Source of the DNA: Osedax fenrisi
Taxonomy: Eukaryota; Annelida; Polychaeta; Sabellida; Siboglinidae
Direction: 5' to 3'
DNA: 64,000 nucleotides
NCBI GenBank assembly: GCA_964019155.1
Contig: OZ025239.1
Location: 79,267,549-79,331,548, forward strand
The notes beneath the pieces are model-generated. The model worked only from the letters and a program-made list of their open reading frames with translations. It had not been told where the DNA came from and made no database searches. This document shows, piece after piece, positions 1 to 13,178 of the stretch. The translations under genes were made by a program, and so were the position numbers. How positions within the stretch are numbered: position 1 is the first letter of the stretch; each line of letters starts with the position of its first letter.

Positions 1-3000
1 TAGAGTTGTGAAGGGAACGGGGGCAGTAGTAGAGTTATGAAGGGGGCACTAGTAGAGTTGTGAAGGGAAGGGGGGGTACTAGTAGAGTTGTGAAGGGGGA
101 TACTAGTAGAGTTGTGAAGGGAAGGGGGGTACTAGTAGAGTTGTGAATGGAAGGGGGGTACTAGTAGAGTTGTGAAGGGAACGGGGGCAGTAGTAGAGTT
201 GTGAAGGGAAGGGGGGCACTAGTAGAGTTGTGAAGGGAAGGGGGGTACTAGTAGAGTTGTGAAGGGAACGGGGGCAGTAGTAGAGTTGTGAAGGGGGCAC
301 TAGTAGAGTTGTGAAGGGAAGGGGGGTAATAGTAGAGTTGTGAAGGGGGGGGGGGGTACTAGTAGAGTTGTGAAGGGAAGGGGGGTACTAGTAGAGTTGT
401 GAAGGGAATGGGGGCAGTAGTAGAGTTGTGAAGGGAAGGGGGGCACTAGTAGAGTTGTGAAGGGAAGGGGGGTAATAGTAGAGTTGTGAAGGGAACGGGG
501 GCAGTAGTAGAGTTGTGAAGGGGGCACTAGTAGAGTTGTGAAGGGAAGGGGGGCACTAGTAGAGTTGTGAAGGGAAGGGGGGTACTAGTAGAGTTGTGAA
601 GGGAACGGGGGCAGTAGTAGAGTTGTGAAGGGGGCACTAGTAGAGTTGTGAAGGGAAGGGGGGCACTAGTAGAGTTGTGAAGGGAAGGGGGGTACTAGTA
701 GAGTTGTGAAGGGAAGGGGGGTACTAGTAGAGTTGTGAAGGGAAGGGGGGTACTAGTAGAGTTGTGAAGGGAACGGGGGCAGTAGTAGAGTTGTGAAGGG
801 GGGCACTAGTAGAGTTGTGAAGGGAAGGGGGGCACTAGTAGAGTTGTGAAGGGAAGGGGGGTACTAGTAGAGTTGTGAAGGGAAGGGGGGTACTAGTAGA
901 GTTGTGAAGGGAACGGGGGCAGTAGTAGAGTTGTGAAGGGGGCACTAGTAGAGTTGTGAAGGGAAGGGGGGGTACTAGTAGAGTTGTGAAGGGGGATACT
1001 AGTAGAGTTGTGAAGGGAAGGGGGGCACTAGTAGAGTTGTGAAGTGAACGGGGGCACTAGTAGAGTTGTGAAGGGAAGGGGGGGGTACTAGTAGAGTTGT
1101 GAAGGGAAGGGGGGTACTAGTAGAGTTGTGAAGGGAAGGGGGGTACTAGTAGAGTTGTGAAGGGAAGGGGGGCACTAGTAGGGTTGTGAAGGGAAGGGGG
1201 TACTAGTAGAGTTGTGAAGGGGGGTAATAGTAGAGTTGTGAAGGGAAGGGGGGCACTAGTAGAGTTGTGAAGTGAAGGGGGGTACTAGTAGAGTTGTGAA
1301 GGGAAGTGGGGCACTAGTAGGGTTGTGAAGGGAAGGGGGTACTAGTAGAGTTGTGAAGGGGGGCACTAGTAGAGTTGTGAAGGGAAGGGGGGGGGTACTA
1401 GTAGAGTTGTGAAGGGAAGGGGGGTACTAGTAGAGTTGTGAAGGGAACGGGGGTACTAGTAGAGTTGTGAAGGGAACGGGGGCAGTAGTAGAGTTGTGAA
1501 GGGAAGGGGGGCACTAGTAGAGTTGTGAAGGGAAGGGGGGTACTAGTAGAGTTGTGAAGGGAAGGGGGGTACTAGTAGAGTTGTGAAGGGAAGGGGGGTA
1601 CTAGTAGAGTTGTGAAGGGAACGGGGGCAGTAGTAGAGTTGTGAAGGGAAGGGGGGCACTAGTAGGGTTGTGAAGGGAAGGGGGTACTAGTAGAGTTGTG
1701 AAGGGGGGCACTAGTAGAGTTGTGAAGGGAAGGGGGGGGGTACTAGTAGAGTTGTGAAGGGAAGGGGGGTACTAGTAGAGTTGTGAAGGGAACGGGGGTA
1801 CTAGTAGAGTTGTGAAGGGAACGGGGGCAGTAGTAGAGTTGTGAAGGGGGCACTAGTAGAGTTGTGAAGGGAAGGGGGATAATAGTAGAGTTGTGAAGGG
1901 GGGCACTAGTAGAGTTGTGAAGGGAAGGGGGGTACTAGTAGAGTTGTGAAGGGAACGGGGGCAGTAGTAGAGTTGTGAAGGGAAGGGGGGCACTAGTAGA
2001 GTTGTGAAGGGAAGGGGGGTAATAGTAGAGTTGTGAAGGGGGGGGGGTACTAGTAGAGTTGTGAAGGGAAGGGGGGTACTAGTAGAGTTGTGAAGGGAAG
2101 GGGGGCACTAGTAGGGTTGTGAAGGGAAGGGGGTACTAGTAGAGTTGTGAAGGGGGGTAATAGTAGAGTTGTGAAGGGGGGGGGGTACTAGTAGAGTTGT
2201 GAAGGGAAGGGGGGCACTAGTAGAGTTGTGAAGTGAACGGGGGCACTAGTAGAGTTGTGAAGGGGGGCACTAGTAGAGTTGTGAAGGGAAGGGGGGCACT
2301 AGTAGAGTTGTGAAGTGAACGGGGGCACTAGTAGAGTTGTGAAGGGAAGGGGGGGTACTAGTAGAGTTGTGAAGGGAAGGGGGGCACTAGTAGAGTTGTG
2401 AAGGGAACGGGGTAATAGTAGAGTTGTGAAGGGGGGGGTACTAGTAGAGTTGTGAAGGGGGGGGTACTAGTAGAGTTGTGAAGGGGGGGGTACTAGTAGA
2501 GTTGTGAAGGGGGGTACTAGTAGAGTTGTGAAGGGAAGGGGGGCACTAGTAGAGTTGTGAAGTGAATGGGGGCACTAGTAGAGTTGTGAAGGGAAGGGGG
2601 TAATAGTAGAGTTGTGAAGGGGGGGGGTACTAGTAGAGTTGTGAAGGGAAGGGGGGTACTAGTAGAGTTGTGAAGGGAAGGGGGGCACTAGTAGGGTTGT
2701 GAAGGGAAGGGGGTACTAGTAGAGTTGTGAAGGGGGGGTACTAGTAGAGTTGTGAAGGGAAGGGGGGCACTAGTAGAGTTGTGAAGGGGGGTACTAGTAG
2801 AGTTGTGAAGGGAAGGGGGTACTAGTAGATTTGTGAAGGGAAGGGGGGCACTAGTAGAGTTGTGAAGGGAAGGGGGGCACTAGTAGGGTTGTGAAAGGAA
2901 GGGGGGCACTAGTAGAGTTGTGAAGGGAATGGGGGGGCACTAGTAGAGTTGTGAAGGGAAGGGGGGCACTAGTAGAGTTGTGAACGGGGGCACTAGTAGA

Positions 3001-6000
3001 GTTGTGAAGGGGGGGGGCACTAGTAGAGTTGTGAAGGGGGGTACTAGTAGAGTTGTGAAGGGAATGGGGGCACTAGTAGAGTTGTGAAGGGAAGGGGGGT
3101 AATAGTAGAGTTGTGAAGGGAACGGGGGCACTAGTAGAGTTGTGAAGGGGGGCACTAGTAGAGTTGTGAAGGGAGGCACTAGTAGAGTTGTGAAGGGAAG
3201 GGGGGGTACTAGTAGAGTTGTGAAGGGAAGGGGCACTAGTAGAGTTGTGAAGGGAAGGGGGGCACTAGTAGGGTTGTGAAGGGAAGGGGGGGTACTAGTA
3301 GAGTTGTGAAGGGAAGGGGGGTACTAGTAGAGTTGTGAAGGGAACGGGGGCACTAGTAGAGTTGTGAAGGGAATGGGGGCACTAGTAGAGTTGTGAAGGG
3401 AAGGGGGGTAATAGTAGAGTTGTGAAGGGAACGGGGGCACTAGTAGAGTTGTGAAGGGGGGCACTAGTAGAGTTGTGAAGGGGGGCACTAGTAGAGTTGT
3501 GAAGGGAAGGGGGGTACTAGTAGAGTTGTGAAGGGAAGGGGGCACTAGTAGAGTTGTGAAGGGAAGGGGGGCACTAGTAGGGATGTGAAGGGAAGGGGGG
3601 TACTAGTAGAGTTGTGAAGGGAAGGGGGGCACTAGTAGAGTTGTGAAGGGAAGGAGGGCACTAGTAGAGTTGAGAAGGGAAGGGGGGGGGGGTACTAGTA
3701 GAGTTGTGAAGGGAAGGGGGGTACTAGTAGAGTTGTGAAGGGAACGGGGGCACTAGTAGAGTTGTGAAGGGAAGGGGGGTACTAGTAGAGTTGTGAAGGG
3801 AAGGGGGGTACTAGTAGAGTTGTGAAGGGAACGGGGGTACTAGTAGAGTTGTGAAGGGGGGGTACTAGTAGAGTTGTGAAGGGGGGTACTAGTAGAGTTG
3901 TGAAGGGGGGTACTAGTAGAGTTGTGAAGGGAAGGGGGGTACTAGTAGAGTTGTGAAGGGAAGGGGGTAGTAGTAGAGTTGTGAACGGGGGTACTAGTAG
4001 AGTTGTGAAGGGAAGGGGGGCACTAGTAGAGTTGTGAAGGGAAGGGGGGCACTAGTAGAGTTGTGAAGGGGGGTACTAGTAGAGTTGTGAAGGGAAGGGG
4101 GGTACTAGTAGAGTTGTGAAGGGGGGTACTAGTAGAGTTGTGAAGGGAAGGGGGGTACTAGTAGAGTTGTGAAGGGGGGTACTAGTAGAGTTGTGAAGGG
4201 GGGCACTAGTAGAGTTGTGAAGGGGGGCACTAGTAGAGTTGTGAAGGGAAGGGGGGCACTAGTAGAGTTGTGAAGGGAAGGAGGGCACTAGTAGAGTTGT
4301 GAAGGGAAGGGGGGGGGGTACTAGTAGAGTTGTGAAGGGAAGGGGGGTACTAGTAGAGTTGTGAAGGGAACGGGGGCACTAGTAGAGTTGTGAAGAGAAG
4401 GGGGGTACTAGTAGAGTTGTGAAGGGAAGGGGGGTACTAGTAGAGTTGTGAAGGGAACGGGGGTACTAGTAGAGTTGTGAAGGGGGGTACTAGTAGAGTT
4501 GTGAAGGGGGGTACTAGTAGAGTTGTGGAGGGGGTACTAGTATAGTTGTGAAGGGAAGGGGGGTACTAGTAGAGTTGTGAAGGGAAGGGGGTAGTAGTAG
4601 AGTTGTGAACGGGGGTACTAGTAGAGTTGTGAAGGGAAGGGGGGCACTAGTAGAGTTGTGAAGGGAAGGGGGGCACTAGTAGAGTTGTGAAGGGGGGTAC
4701 TAGTAGAGTTGTGAAGGGGGGCACTAGTAGAGTTGTGAAGGGAAGGGGGGTACTAGTAGAGTTGTGAAGGGAAGGGGGCACTAGTAGAGTTGTGAAGGGA
4801 AGGGGGGCACTAGTAGAGTTGTGAAGGGGGGTACTAGTAGAGTTGTGAAGGGGGGCACTAGTAGAGTTGTGAAGGGAAGGGGGGCACTAGTAGAGTCGTG
4901 AAGGGGGCACTAGTAGGGTTGTGAAGGGAAGGGGGGTACTAGTAGAGTTGTGAAGGGAAGGGGGGTACTAGTAGAGTTGTGAAGGGAAGGGGGGTACTAG
5001 TAGAGTTGTGAAGGGGGGGGGGGGCACTAGTAGAGTTGTGAAGGGGGGTACTAGTAGAGTTGTGAAGGGAAGGGGGGTACTAGTAGAGTTGTGAAGAGAA
5101 GGGGGTACTAGTAGAGTTGTGAAGGGAAGGGGGGTACTAGTGGAGTTGTGAAGGGAAGGGGGGTACTAGTAGAGTTGTGAAGGGAAGGGGGGTACTAGTA
5201 GAGTTGTGAAGAGAAGGGGGCACTAGTAGAGTTGTGAAGGGGGCACTAGTAGGGTTGTGAAGGGAAGGGGGGTACTAGTAGAGTTGTGAAGGGAAGGGGG
5301 GTACTAGTAGAGTTGTGAAGGGAAGGGGGGTACTAGTAGAGTTGTGAAGGGAAGGGGGGTACTAGTAGAGTTGTGAAGGGAAGGGGGGTACTAGTAGAGT
5401 TGTGAAGGGAAGGGGGTACTAGTAGAGTTGTGAAGGGAAGGGGGGTACTAGTAGAGTTGTGAAGGGAAGGGGGGTACTAGTAGAGTTGTGAAGAGAAGGG
5501 GGTACTAGTAGAGTTGTGAAGGGGGTACTAGTAGAGTTGTGAAGGGGGGTACTAGTAGAGTTGTGAAGGGAAGGGGGTACTAGTAGAGTTGTGAAGGGGG
5601 GGGGGCACTAGTAGAGTTGTGAAGGGGGGTACTAGTAGAGTTGTGAAGGGAATGGGGGCACTAGTAGAGTTGTGAAGGGAAGGGGGGTAATAGTAGAGTT
5701 GTGAAGGGAACGGGGGCACTAGTAGAGTTGTGAAGGGGGGCACTAGTAGAGTTGTGAAGGGGGGCACTAGTAGAGTTGTGAAGGGAAGGGGGGTACTAGT
5801 AGAGTTGTGAAGGGAAGGGGGGCACTAGTAGAGTTGTGAAGGGGGGCACTAGGAGGGTTGTGAAGGGAAGGGGGGCACTATTAGAGTTGTGAAGGGAAGG
5901 GGGGTACTAGTAGAGTTGGGAAGGGGGCACTAGTAGAGTTGTGAAGGGAAGGGGGGCACTAGTAGAGTTGTGAAGGGGGGTACTAGTAGAGTTGTGAAGG

Positions 6001-9000
6001 GGGACACTAGTAGAGTTGTGAAGGGAAGGGGGGTACTAGTAGAGTTGTGAAGGGAAGGGGGGTACTAGTAGAGTTGTGAAGGGAAGGGGGGTACTAGTAG
6101 AGTTGTGAAGGGAAGGGGGGTACTAGTAGAGTTGGGAAGGGGGCACTAGTAGAGTTGTGAAGGGAAGGGGGTACTATTAGAGTTGTGAAGGGGGGTACTA
6201 GTAGAGTTGTGAAGGGGGGCACTAGTAGAGTTGTGAAGGGGGGCACTAGTAGAGTTGTGAAGGGAAGGGGGGTACTAGTAGAGTTGTGAAGGGAAGGGGG
6301 AACTAGTAGAGTTGTGAAGGGAAGGGGGGCACTAGTAGGGTTGTGAAGGGAAGGGGGGTACTAGTAGAGTTGTGAAGGGAAGGGGGGCACTAGTAGAGTT
6401 GTGAAGGGAAGGAGGGCACTAGTAGAGTTGAGAAGGGAAGGGGGGGGGGTACTAGTAGAGTTGTGAAGGGAAGGGGGGTACTAGTAGAGTTGTGAAGGGA
6501 ACGGGGGCACTAGTAGAGTTGTGAAGGGAAGGGGGGTACTAGTAGAGTTGTGAAGGGAAGGGGGGTACTAGTAGAGTTGTGAAGGGAACGGGGGTACTAG
6601 TAGAGTTGTGAAGGGGGGTACTAGTAGAGTTGTGAAGGGGGGTACTAGTAGAGTTGTGAAGGGGGGTACTAGTAGAGTTGTGAAGGGAAGGGGGGTACTA
6701 GTAGAGTTGTGAAGGGAAGGGGGTAGTAGTAGAGTTGTGAACGGGGGTACTAGTAGAGTTGTGAAGGGAAGGGGGGCACTAGTAGAGTTGTGAAGGGAAG
6801 GGGGGCACTAGTAGAGTTGTGAAGGGGGGTACTAGTAGAGTTGTGAAGGGAAGGGGGGTACTAGTAGAGTTGTGAAGGGGGGTACTAGTAGAGTTGTGAA
6901 GGGAAGGGGTGTACTAGTAGAGTTGTGAAGGGGGGTACTAGTAGAGTTGTGAAGGGGGGCACTAGTAGAGTTGTGAAGGGGGGCACTAGTAGAGTTGTGA
7001 AGGGAAGGGGGGCACTAGTAGAGTTGTGAAGGGAAGGAGGGCACTAGTAGAGTTGTGAAGGGAAGGGGGGGGGGGTACTAGTAGAGTTGTGAAGGGAAGG
7101 GGGGTACTAGTAGAGTTGTGAAGGGAACGGGGGCACTAGTAGAGTTGTGAAGAGAAGGGGGGTACTAGTAGAGTTGTGAAGGGAAGGGGGGTACTAGTAG
7201 AGTTGTGAAGGGAACGGGGGTACTAGTAGAGTTGTGAAGGGGGGTACTAGTAGAGTTGTGGAGGGGGTACTAGTAGAGTTGTGAAGGGAAGGGGGTACTA
7301 GTAGAGTTGTGAAGGGGGGGGGGCACTAGTAGAGTTGTGAAGGGGGGTACTAGTAGAGTTGTGAAGGGAATGGGGGCACTAGTAGAGTTGTGAAGGGAAG
7401 GGGGGTAATAGTAGAGTTGTGAAGGGAACGGGGGCACTAGTAGAGTTGTGAAGGGGGGCACTAGTAGAGTTGTGAAGGGGGGCACTAGTAGAGTTGTGAA
7501 GGGAAGGGGGGTACTAGTAGAGTTGTGAAGGGAAGGGGGGCACTAGTAGAGTTGTGAAGGGGGGCACTAGGAGGGTTGTGAAGGGAAGGGGGGCACTATT
7601 AGAGTTGTGAAGGGAAGGGGGGTACTAGTAGAGTTGGGAAGGGGGCACTAGTAGAGTTGTGAAGGGAAGGGGGGCACTAGTAGAGTTGTGAAGGGGGGTA
7701 TTAGTAGAGTTGTGAAGGGGGACACTAGTAGAGTTGTGAAGGGAAGGGGGGTACTAGTAGAGTTGTGAAGGGAAGGGGAGTACTAGTAGAGTTGTGAAGG
7801 GAAGGGGGGTACTAGTAGAGTTGTGAAGGGAAGGGGGGTACTAGTAGAGTAGGGAAGGGGGCACTAGTAGAGTTGTGAAGGGAAGGGGGTACTATTAGAG
7901 TTGTGAAGGGGGGTACTAGTAGAGTTGTGAAGGGGGGCACTAGTAGAGTTGTGAAGGGGGGCACTAGTAGAGTTGTGAAGGGAAGGGGGGTACTAGTAGA
8001 GTTGTGAAGGGAAGGGGGCACTAGTAGAGTTGTGAAGGGAAGGGGGGCACTAGTAGGGTTGTGAAGGGAAGGGGGGTACTAGTAGAGTTGTGAAGGGAAG
8101 GGGGGCACTAGTAGAGTTGTGAAGGGAAGGAGGGCACTAGTAGAGTTGAGAAGGGAAGGGGGGGGGTACTAGTAGAGTTGTGAAGGGAAGGGGGGTACTA
8201 GTAGAGTTGTGAAGGGAACGGGGGCACTAGTAGAGTTGTGAAGGGAAGGGGGGTACTAGTAGAGTTGTGAAGGGAAGGGGGGTACTAGTAGAGTTGTGAA
8301 GGGAACGGGGGTACTAGTAGAGTTGTGAAGGGGGGTACTAGTAGAGTTGTGAAGGGGGGTACTAGTAGAGTTGTGAAGGGGGGTACTAGTAGAGTTGTGA
8401 AGGGAAGGGGGGTACTAGTAGAGTTGTGAAGGGAAGGGGGTAGTAGTAGAGTTGTGAACGGGGGTACTAGTAGAGTTGTGAAGGGAAGGGGGGCACTAGT
8501 AGAGTTGTGAAGGGAAGGGGGGCACTAGTAGAGTTGTGAAGGGGGGTACTAGTAGAGTTGTGAAGGGAAGGGGGGTACTAGTAGAGTTGTGAAGGGGGGT
8601 ACTAGTAGAGTTGTGAAGGGAAGGGGTGTACTAGTAGAGTTGTGAAGGGGGGTACTAGTAGAGTTGTGAAGGGGGGCACTAGTAGAGTTGTGAAGGGGGG
8701 CACTAGTAGAGTTGTGAAGGGAAGGGGGGCACTAGTAGAGTTGTGAAGGGAAGGAGGGCACTAGTAGAGTTGTGAAGGGAAGGGGGGGGGGTACTAGTAG
8801 AGTTGTGAAGGGAAGGGGGGTACTAGTAGAGTTGTGAAGGGAACGGGGGCACTAGTAGAGTTGTGAAGAGAAGGGGGGTACTAGTAGAGTTGTGAAGGGA
8901 AGGGGGGTACTAGTAGAGTTGTGAAGGGAACGGGGGTACTAGTAGAGTTGTGAAGGGGGGTACTAGTAGAGTTGTGGAGGGGGTACTAGTAGAGTTGTGA

Positions 9001-12000
9001 AGGGAAGGGGGGTACTAGTAGAGTTGTGAAGGGAAGGGGGTAGTAGTAGAGTTGTGAACGGGGGTACTAGTAGAGTTGTGAAGGGAAGGGGGGCACTAGT
9101 AGAGTTGTGAAGGGAAGGGGGGCACTAGTAGAGTTGTGAAGGGGGGTACTAGTAGAGTTGTGAAGGGGGGCACTAGTAGAGTTGTGAAGGGAAGGGGGGT
9201 ACTAGTAGAGTTGTGAAGGGAAGGGGGCACTAGTAGAGTTGTGAAGGGAAGGGGGGCACTAGTAGAGTTGTGAAGGGGGGTACTAGTAGAGTTGTGAAGG
9301 GGGGCACTAGTAGAGTTGTGAAGGGAAGGGGGGCACTAGTAGAGTCGTGAAGGGGGCACTAGTAGGGTTGTGAAGGGAAGGGGGGTACTAGTAGAGTTGT
9401 GAAGGGAAGGGGGGTACTAGTAGAGTTGTGAAGGGAAGGGGGGTACTAGTAGAGTTGTGAAGGGGGGGGGGCACTAGTAGAGTTGTGAAGGGGGGTACTA
9501 GTAGAGTTGTGAAGGGAAGGGGGGTACTAGTAGAGTTGTGAAGAGAAGGGGGTACTAGTAGAGTTGTGAAGGGAAGGGGGGTACTAGTGGAGTTGTGAAG
9601 GGAAGGGGGGTACTAGTAGAGTTGTGAAGGGAAGGGGGGTACTAGTAGAGTTGTGAAGAGAAGGGGGCACTAGTAGAGTTGTGAAGGGGGCACTAGTAGG
9701 GTTGTGAAGGGAAGGGGGGTACTAGTAGAGTTGTGAAGGGAAGGGGGGTACTAGTAGAGTTGTGAAGGGAAGGGGGGTACTAGTAGAGTTGTGAAGGGAA
9801 GGGGGGTACTAGTAGAGTTGTGAAGGGAAGGGGGGTACTAGTAGAGTTGTGAAGGGAAGGGGGTACTAGTAGAGTTGTGAAGGGAAGGGGGGTACTAGTA
9901 GAGTTGTGAAGGGAAGGGGGGTACTAGTAGAGTTGTGAAGAGAAGGGGGTACTAGTAGAGTTGTGAAGGGGGTACTAGTAGAGTTGTGAAGGGGGGTACT
10001 AGTAGAGTTGTGAAGGGAAGGGGGTACTAGTAGAGTTGTGAAGGGGGGGGGGCACTAGTAGAGTTGTGAAGGGGGGTACTAGTAGAGTTGTGAAGGGAAT
10101 GGGGGCACTAGTAGAGTTGTGAAGGGAAGGGGGGTAATAGTAGAGTTGTGAAGGGAACGGGGGCACTAGTAGAGTTGTGAAGGGGGGCACTAGTAGAGTT
10201 GTGAAGGGGGGCACTAGTAGAGTTGTGAAGGGAAGGGGGGTACTAGTAGAGTTGTGAAGGGAAGGGGGGCACTAGTAGAGTTGTGAAGGGGGGCACTAGG
10301 AGGGTTGTGAAGGGAAGGGGGGCACTATTAGAGTTGTGAAGGGAAGGGGGGTACTAGTAGAGTTGGGAAGGGGGCACTAGTAGAGTTGTGAAGGGAAGGG
10401 GGGCACTAGTAGAGTTGTGAAGGGGGGTACTAGTAGAGTTGTGAAGGGGGACACTAGTAGAGTTGTGAAGGGAAGGGGGGCACTAGTAGAGTTGTGAAGG
10501 GGGCACTAGTAGGGTTGTGAAGGGAAGGGGGGTACTAGTAGAGTTGTGAAGGGAAGGGGGGTACTAGTAGAGTTGTGAAGGGAAGGGGGGTACTAGTAGA
10601 GTTGTGAAGGGAAGGGGGGTACTAGTAGAGTTGGGAAGGGGGCACTAGTAGAGTTGTGAAGGGAAGGGGGGTACTAGTAGAGTTGTGAAGGGGGGTACTA
10701 GTAGAGTTGTGAAGGGGGGCACTAGTAGAGTTGTGAAGGGAAGGGGGGCACTAGTAGAGTTGTGAAGGGAAGGGGGGTACTAGTAGAGTTGTGAAGGGAA
10801 GGGGGGTACTAGTAGAGTTGTGAAGGGAAGGGGGGTACTAGTAGAGTTGTGAAGGTAAGGGGGGTACTAGTAGAGTTGTGAAGGGAAGGGGGTACTAGTA
10901 GAGTTGTGAAGGGAAGGGGGGTACTAGTAGAGTTGTGAAGGGAAGGGGGGTACTAGTAGAGTTGTGAAGAGAAGGGGGTACTAGTAGAGTTGTGAAGGGG
11001 GTACTAGTAGAGTTGTGAAGGGAAGGGGGTACTAGTAGAGTTGTGAAGGGAAGGGGGGTACTAGTAGAGTTGTGAAGGGAATGGGGGTAATAGTAGAGTT
11101 CTGAAGGGAAGGGGGGTACTAGTAGAGTTGTGAAGGGAAGGGGGGTACTAGTAGAGTTGTGAAGGGAAGGGGGGTACTAGTAGAGTTGTGAAGGGAAGAG
11201 GGTACTAGTAGAGTTGTGAAGGGAAGGGGGGTACTAGTAGAGTTGTGAAGGGAAGGGGGGTACTAGTAGAGTTGTGAAGGGAAGGGGGGTACTAGTGGAG
11301 TTGTGAAGGGAAGGGGGGTACTAGTAGAGTTGTGAAGGGAAGGGGGGTACTAGTAGAGTTGTGAAGAGAAGGGGGCACTAGTAGAGTTGTGAAGGGGGCA
11401 CTAGTAGGGTTGTGAAGGGAAGGGGGGTACTAGTAGAGTTGTGAAGGGAAGGGGGGTACTAGTAGAGTTGTGAAGGGAAGGGGGGTACTAGTAGAGTTGT
11501 GAAGGGAAGGGGGGTACTAGTAGAGTTGTGAAGGGAAGGGGGTACTAGTAGAGTTGTGAAGGGAAGGGGGGCACTAGTAGAGTTGTGAAGGAAAGAGGGG
11601 TACTAGTAGAGTTGTGAAGGGAAGGGGGGTACTAGTAGAGTTGTGAAGGGAAGGGGGTACTAGTAGAGTTGTGAAGGGGGGCACTAGTAGGGTTGTGAAG
11701 GGAAGGGGGGTACTAGTAGAGTTGTGAAGGGAATGGGAGGGCACTAGTAGAGTTGTGAAGGGAATGGGGGGGCACTAGTAGAGTTGTGAAGGGAAGGGGG
11801 GCACTAGTAGAGTTGTGAAGGGGGGTACTAGTAGAGTTGTGAAGGGGGGCACTAGTAGAGTTGTGAAGGGAAGGGGGGCACTAGTAGAGTTGTGAAGGGA
11901 AGGGGGTACTAGTAGGGTTGTGAAGGGGGGCACTAGTAGAGTTGTGAAGGGAAGGGGGGCACTAGTAGGGTTGTGAAGGGAAGGGGGGTACTAGTAGAGT

Positions 12001-12190
12001 TGTGAAGGGAAGGGGGGCACTAGTAGAGTTGTGAAGGGAAGGAGGGCACTAGTAGAGTTGTGAAGGGAAGGGGGGTACTAGTAGAGTTGTGAAGGGGGCA
12101 CTAGTAGAGTTGTGAAGGGGGGCACTATTAGAGTTGTGAAGGGAAGGGGGGCACTAGTAGAGTTGTGAAGGGAAGGGGGGCACTAGTATT
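1..12190. repeat. 12-kb G-rich minisatellite with higher-order structure
   Basis: This is a continuous array of roughly 26-30 bp units built on ACTAGTAGAGTTGTGAAGGG followed by AAGGGGGG or a shorter G run. Units vary mainly in G-run length and in C/T or G/C at fixed sites. Rare variants recur at fixed offsets (about 1.72 kb, 2.73-2.76 kb and 4.45 kb), showing block duplications inside the array. The plus strand is almost free of C runs. No gene is visible in it. It continues beyond the left edge and lies 3' of E58, so it may be intron sequence of the VWDE-like gene. Confidence 0.97.
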
Positions 12191-12223
12191 GTATTATGTG
12201 TTATTAAGGGAACACGCGAGTGA

Positions 12224-12294
12224 TACGTAAAAGATAGGGAAAATGGCTATTTTTAAAGGGTGATAACTTTTTTATATATGATTATTGTTTTATA

Positions 12295-12333
<39 letters not shown>

Positions 12334-12894
12334 TGACACTTAGTTAAATTATATTTACAATTGATCATTTTGTTGTGTATATATTTGTATATAATTTTCA
12401 TATATATATATACATCTACAGAAATCAACCATATATCGAAGAAGCGATAAAACTACCTTACGTAATATTTTTATTTAACTTATATATTATAATTTATAAT
12501 ACATTTTATTTTAATTCGTTTTACCGAATGAATATACTGTATATATAAGCGTCTTCTTTTTATTTTTATACTATTACTCACGCACTATTTATTATTATTA
12601 TTATTATTGTTATATATAACTAACATACTACTTAAAACACATTTGAGAATAGCGCTCGCTATTATATTTGTGTATAATAAATCATTATCATCATCATCAT
12701 ACATTTTTTTTAAGTATTAAAAAAATACCTACATAATGTGTTGAATATGAACATTTTATAGAAATACACTAACTAATACACTAACACATAATCAATTGTA
12801 AATATAATTTAACCGAGTGTTATTGATGTAAATAAAAAATTATAAAAAAATTGATCACCCTTTATAAAATAGCCTTTTCCCTATACTTGACATG
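12224..12894. mobile_element. Inverted-repeat (foldback/MITE-like) element
   Basis: The left arm (about 12224-12376) and the reverse complement of the right arm (about 12790-12894) share a core with AGATAGGGAAAATGGCTATT on the left and TATAGGGAAAAGGCTATT on the right, then AAAGGGTGAT, then a shared TTAAATTATATTTACAATTGA. The arms diverge by small indels and a (TA)n tract at 12301-12330. The interior is AT-rich with no coding capacity. Exact ends and target duplication are uncertain. The GATAGGGAAA core also occurs in the arms of the element at 18.1-19.1 kb. Confidence 0.6.
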
Positions 12895-12939
12895 TAATCT
12901 GGCGAACGTTGCGTGTCTCCATATGGTCTGCGTACTAAC

Positions 12940-13042
12940 AGTTGAGCCTTCAACACTGGCTCCGGTGTCTACAAAGTACTGCGTCTTCTCAAGGTCGGAT
13001 AGCACTAATCGCAGACTCAACGTGAATCCAGTTTGTTCACAG
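12940..13042 (-). CDS. E58: LamG D, second exon
   Basis: Reads C.QTGFTLSLRLVLSDLEK then a YFVDTGAS stretch, the usual C..GFTLS core strand of a LamG/ConA-like domain. It begins one base into a codon completed by E57 (phase 2) and ends in phase 0 at a GTTAGT donor. The acceptor is CTTTCGTTAG. It is the last exon of the gene visible before the satellite; the rest of LamG D must lie beyond the left edge. Confidence 0.85.
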
Positions 13043-13112
13043 CTAACGAAAGAAGCACGAGTTATGCATGAGGAATTGGTACGTGTTGTGGGGGTACAGG
13101 TTACGATTGTAA

Positions 13113-13118
13113 CGTATG

Positions 13119-13176
<58 letters not shown>

Positions 13177-13178
13177 AA
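13113..13178. repeat. (TA)n microsatellite
   Basis: Alternating TA with single interruptions, in the intron between E57 and E58. The rest of 13179-13791 is AT-rich intron without recognisable features. Confidence 0.9.

Noticed and set aside
103..10214. Minus-strand frames of 65-98 codons rich in PFTTLLVPP and SLHNSTS within the first 12 kb
   Set aside because: They follow the satellite unit exactly, vary with G-run length, and have no codon bias or splice context; they are open by repeat structure only.
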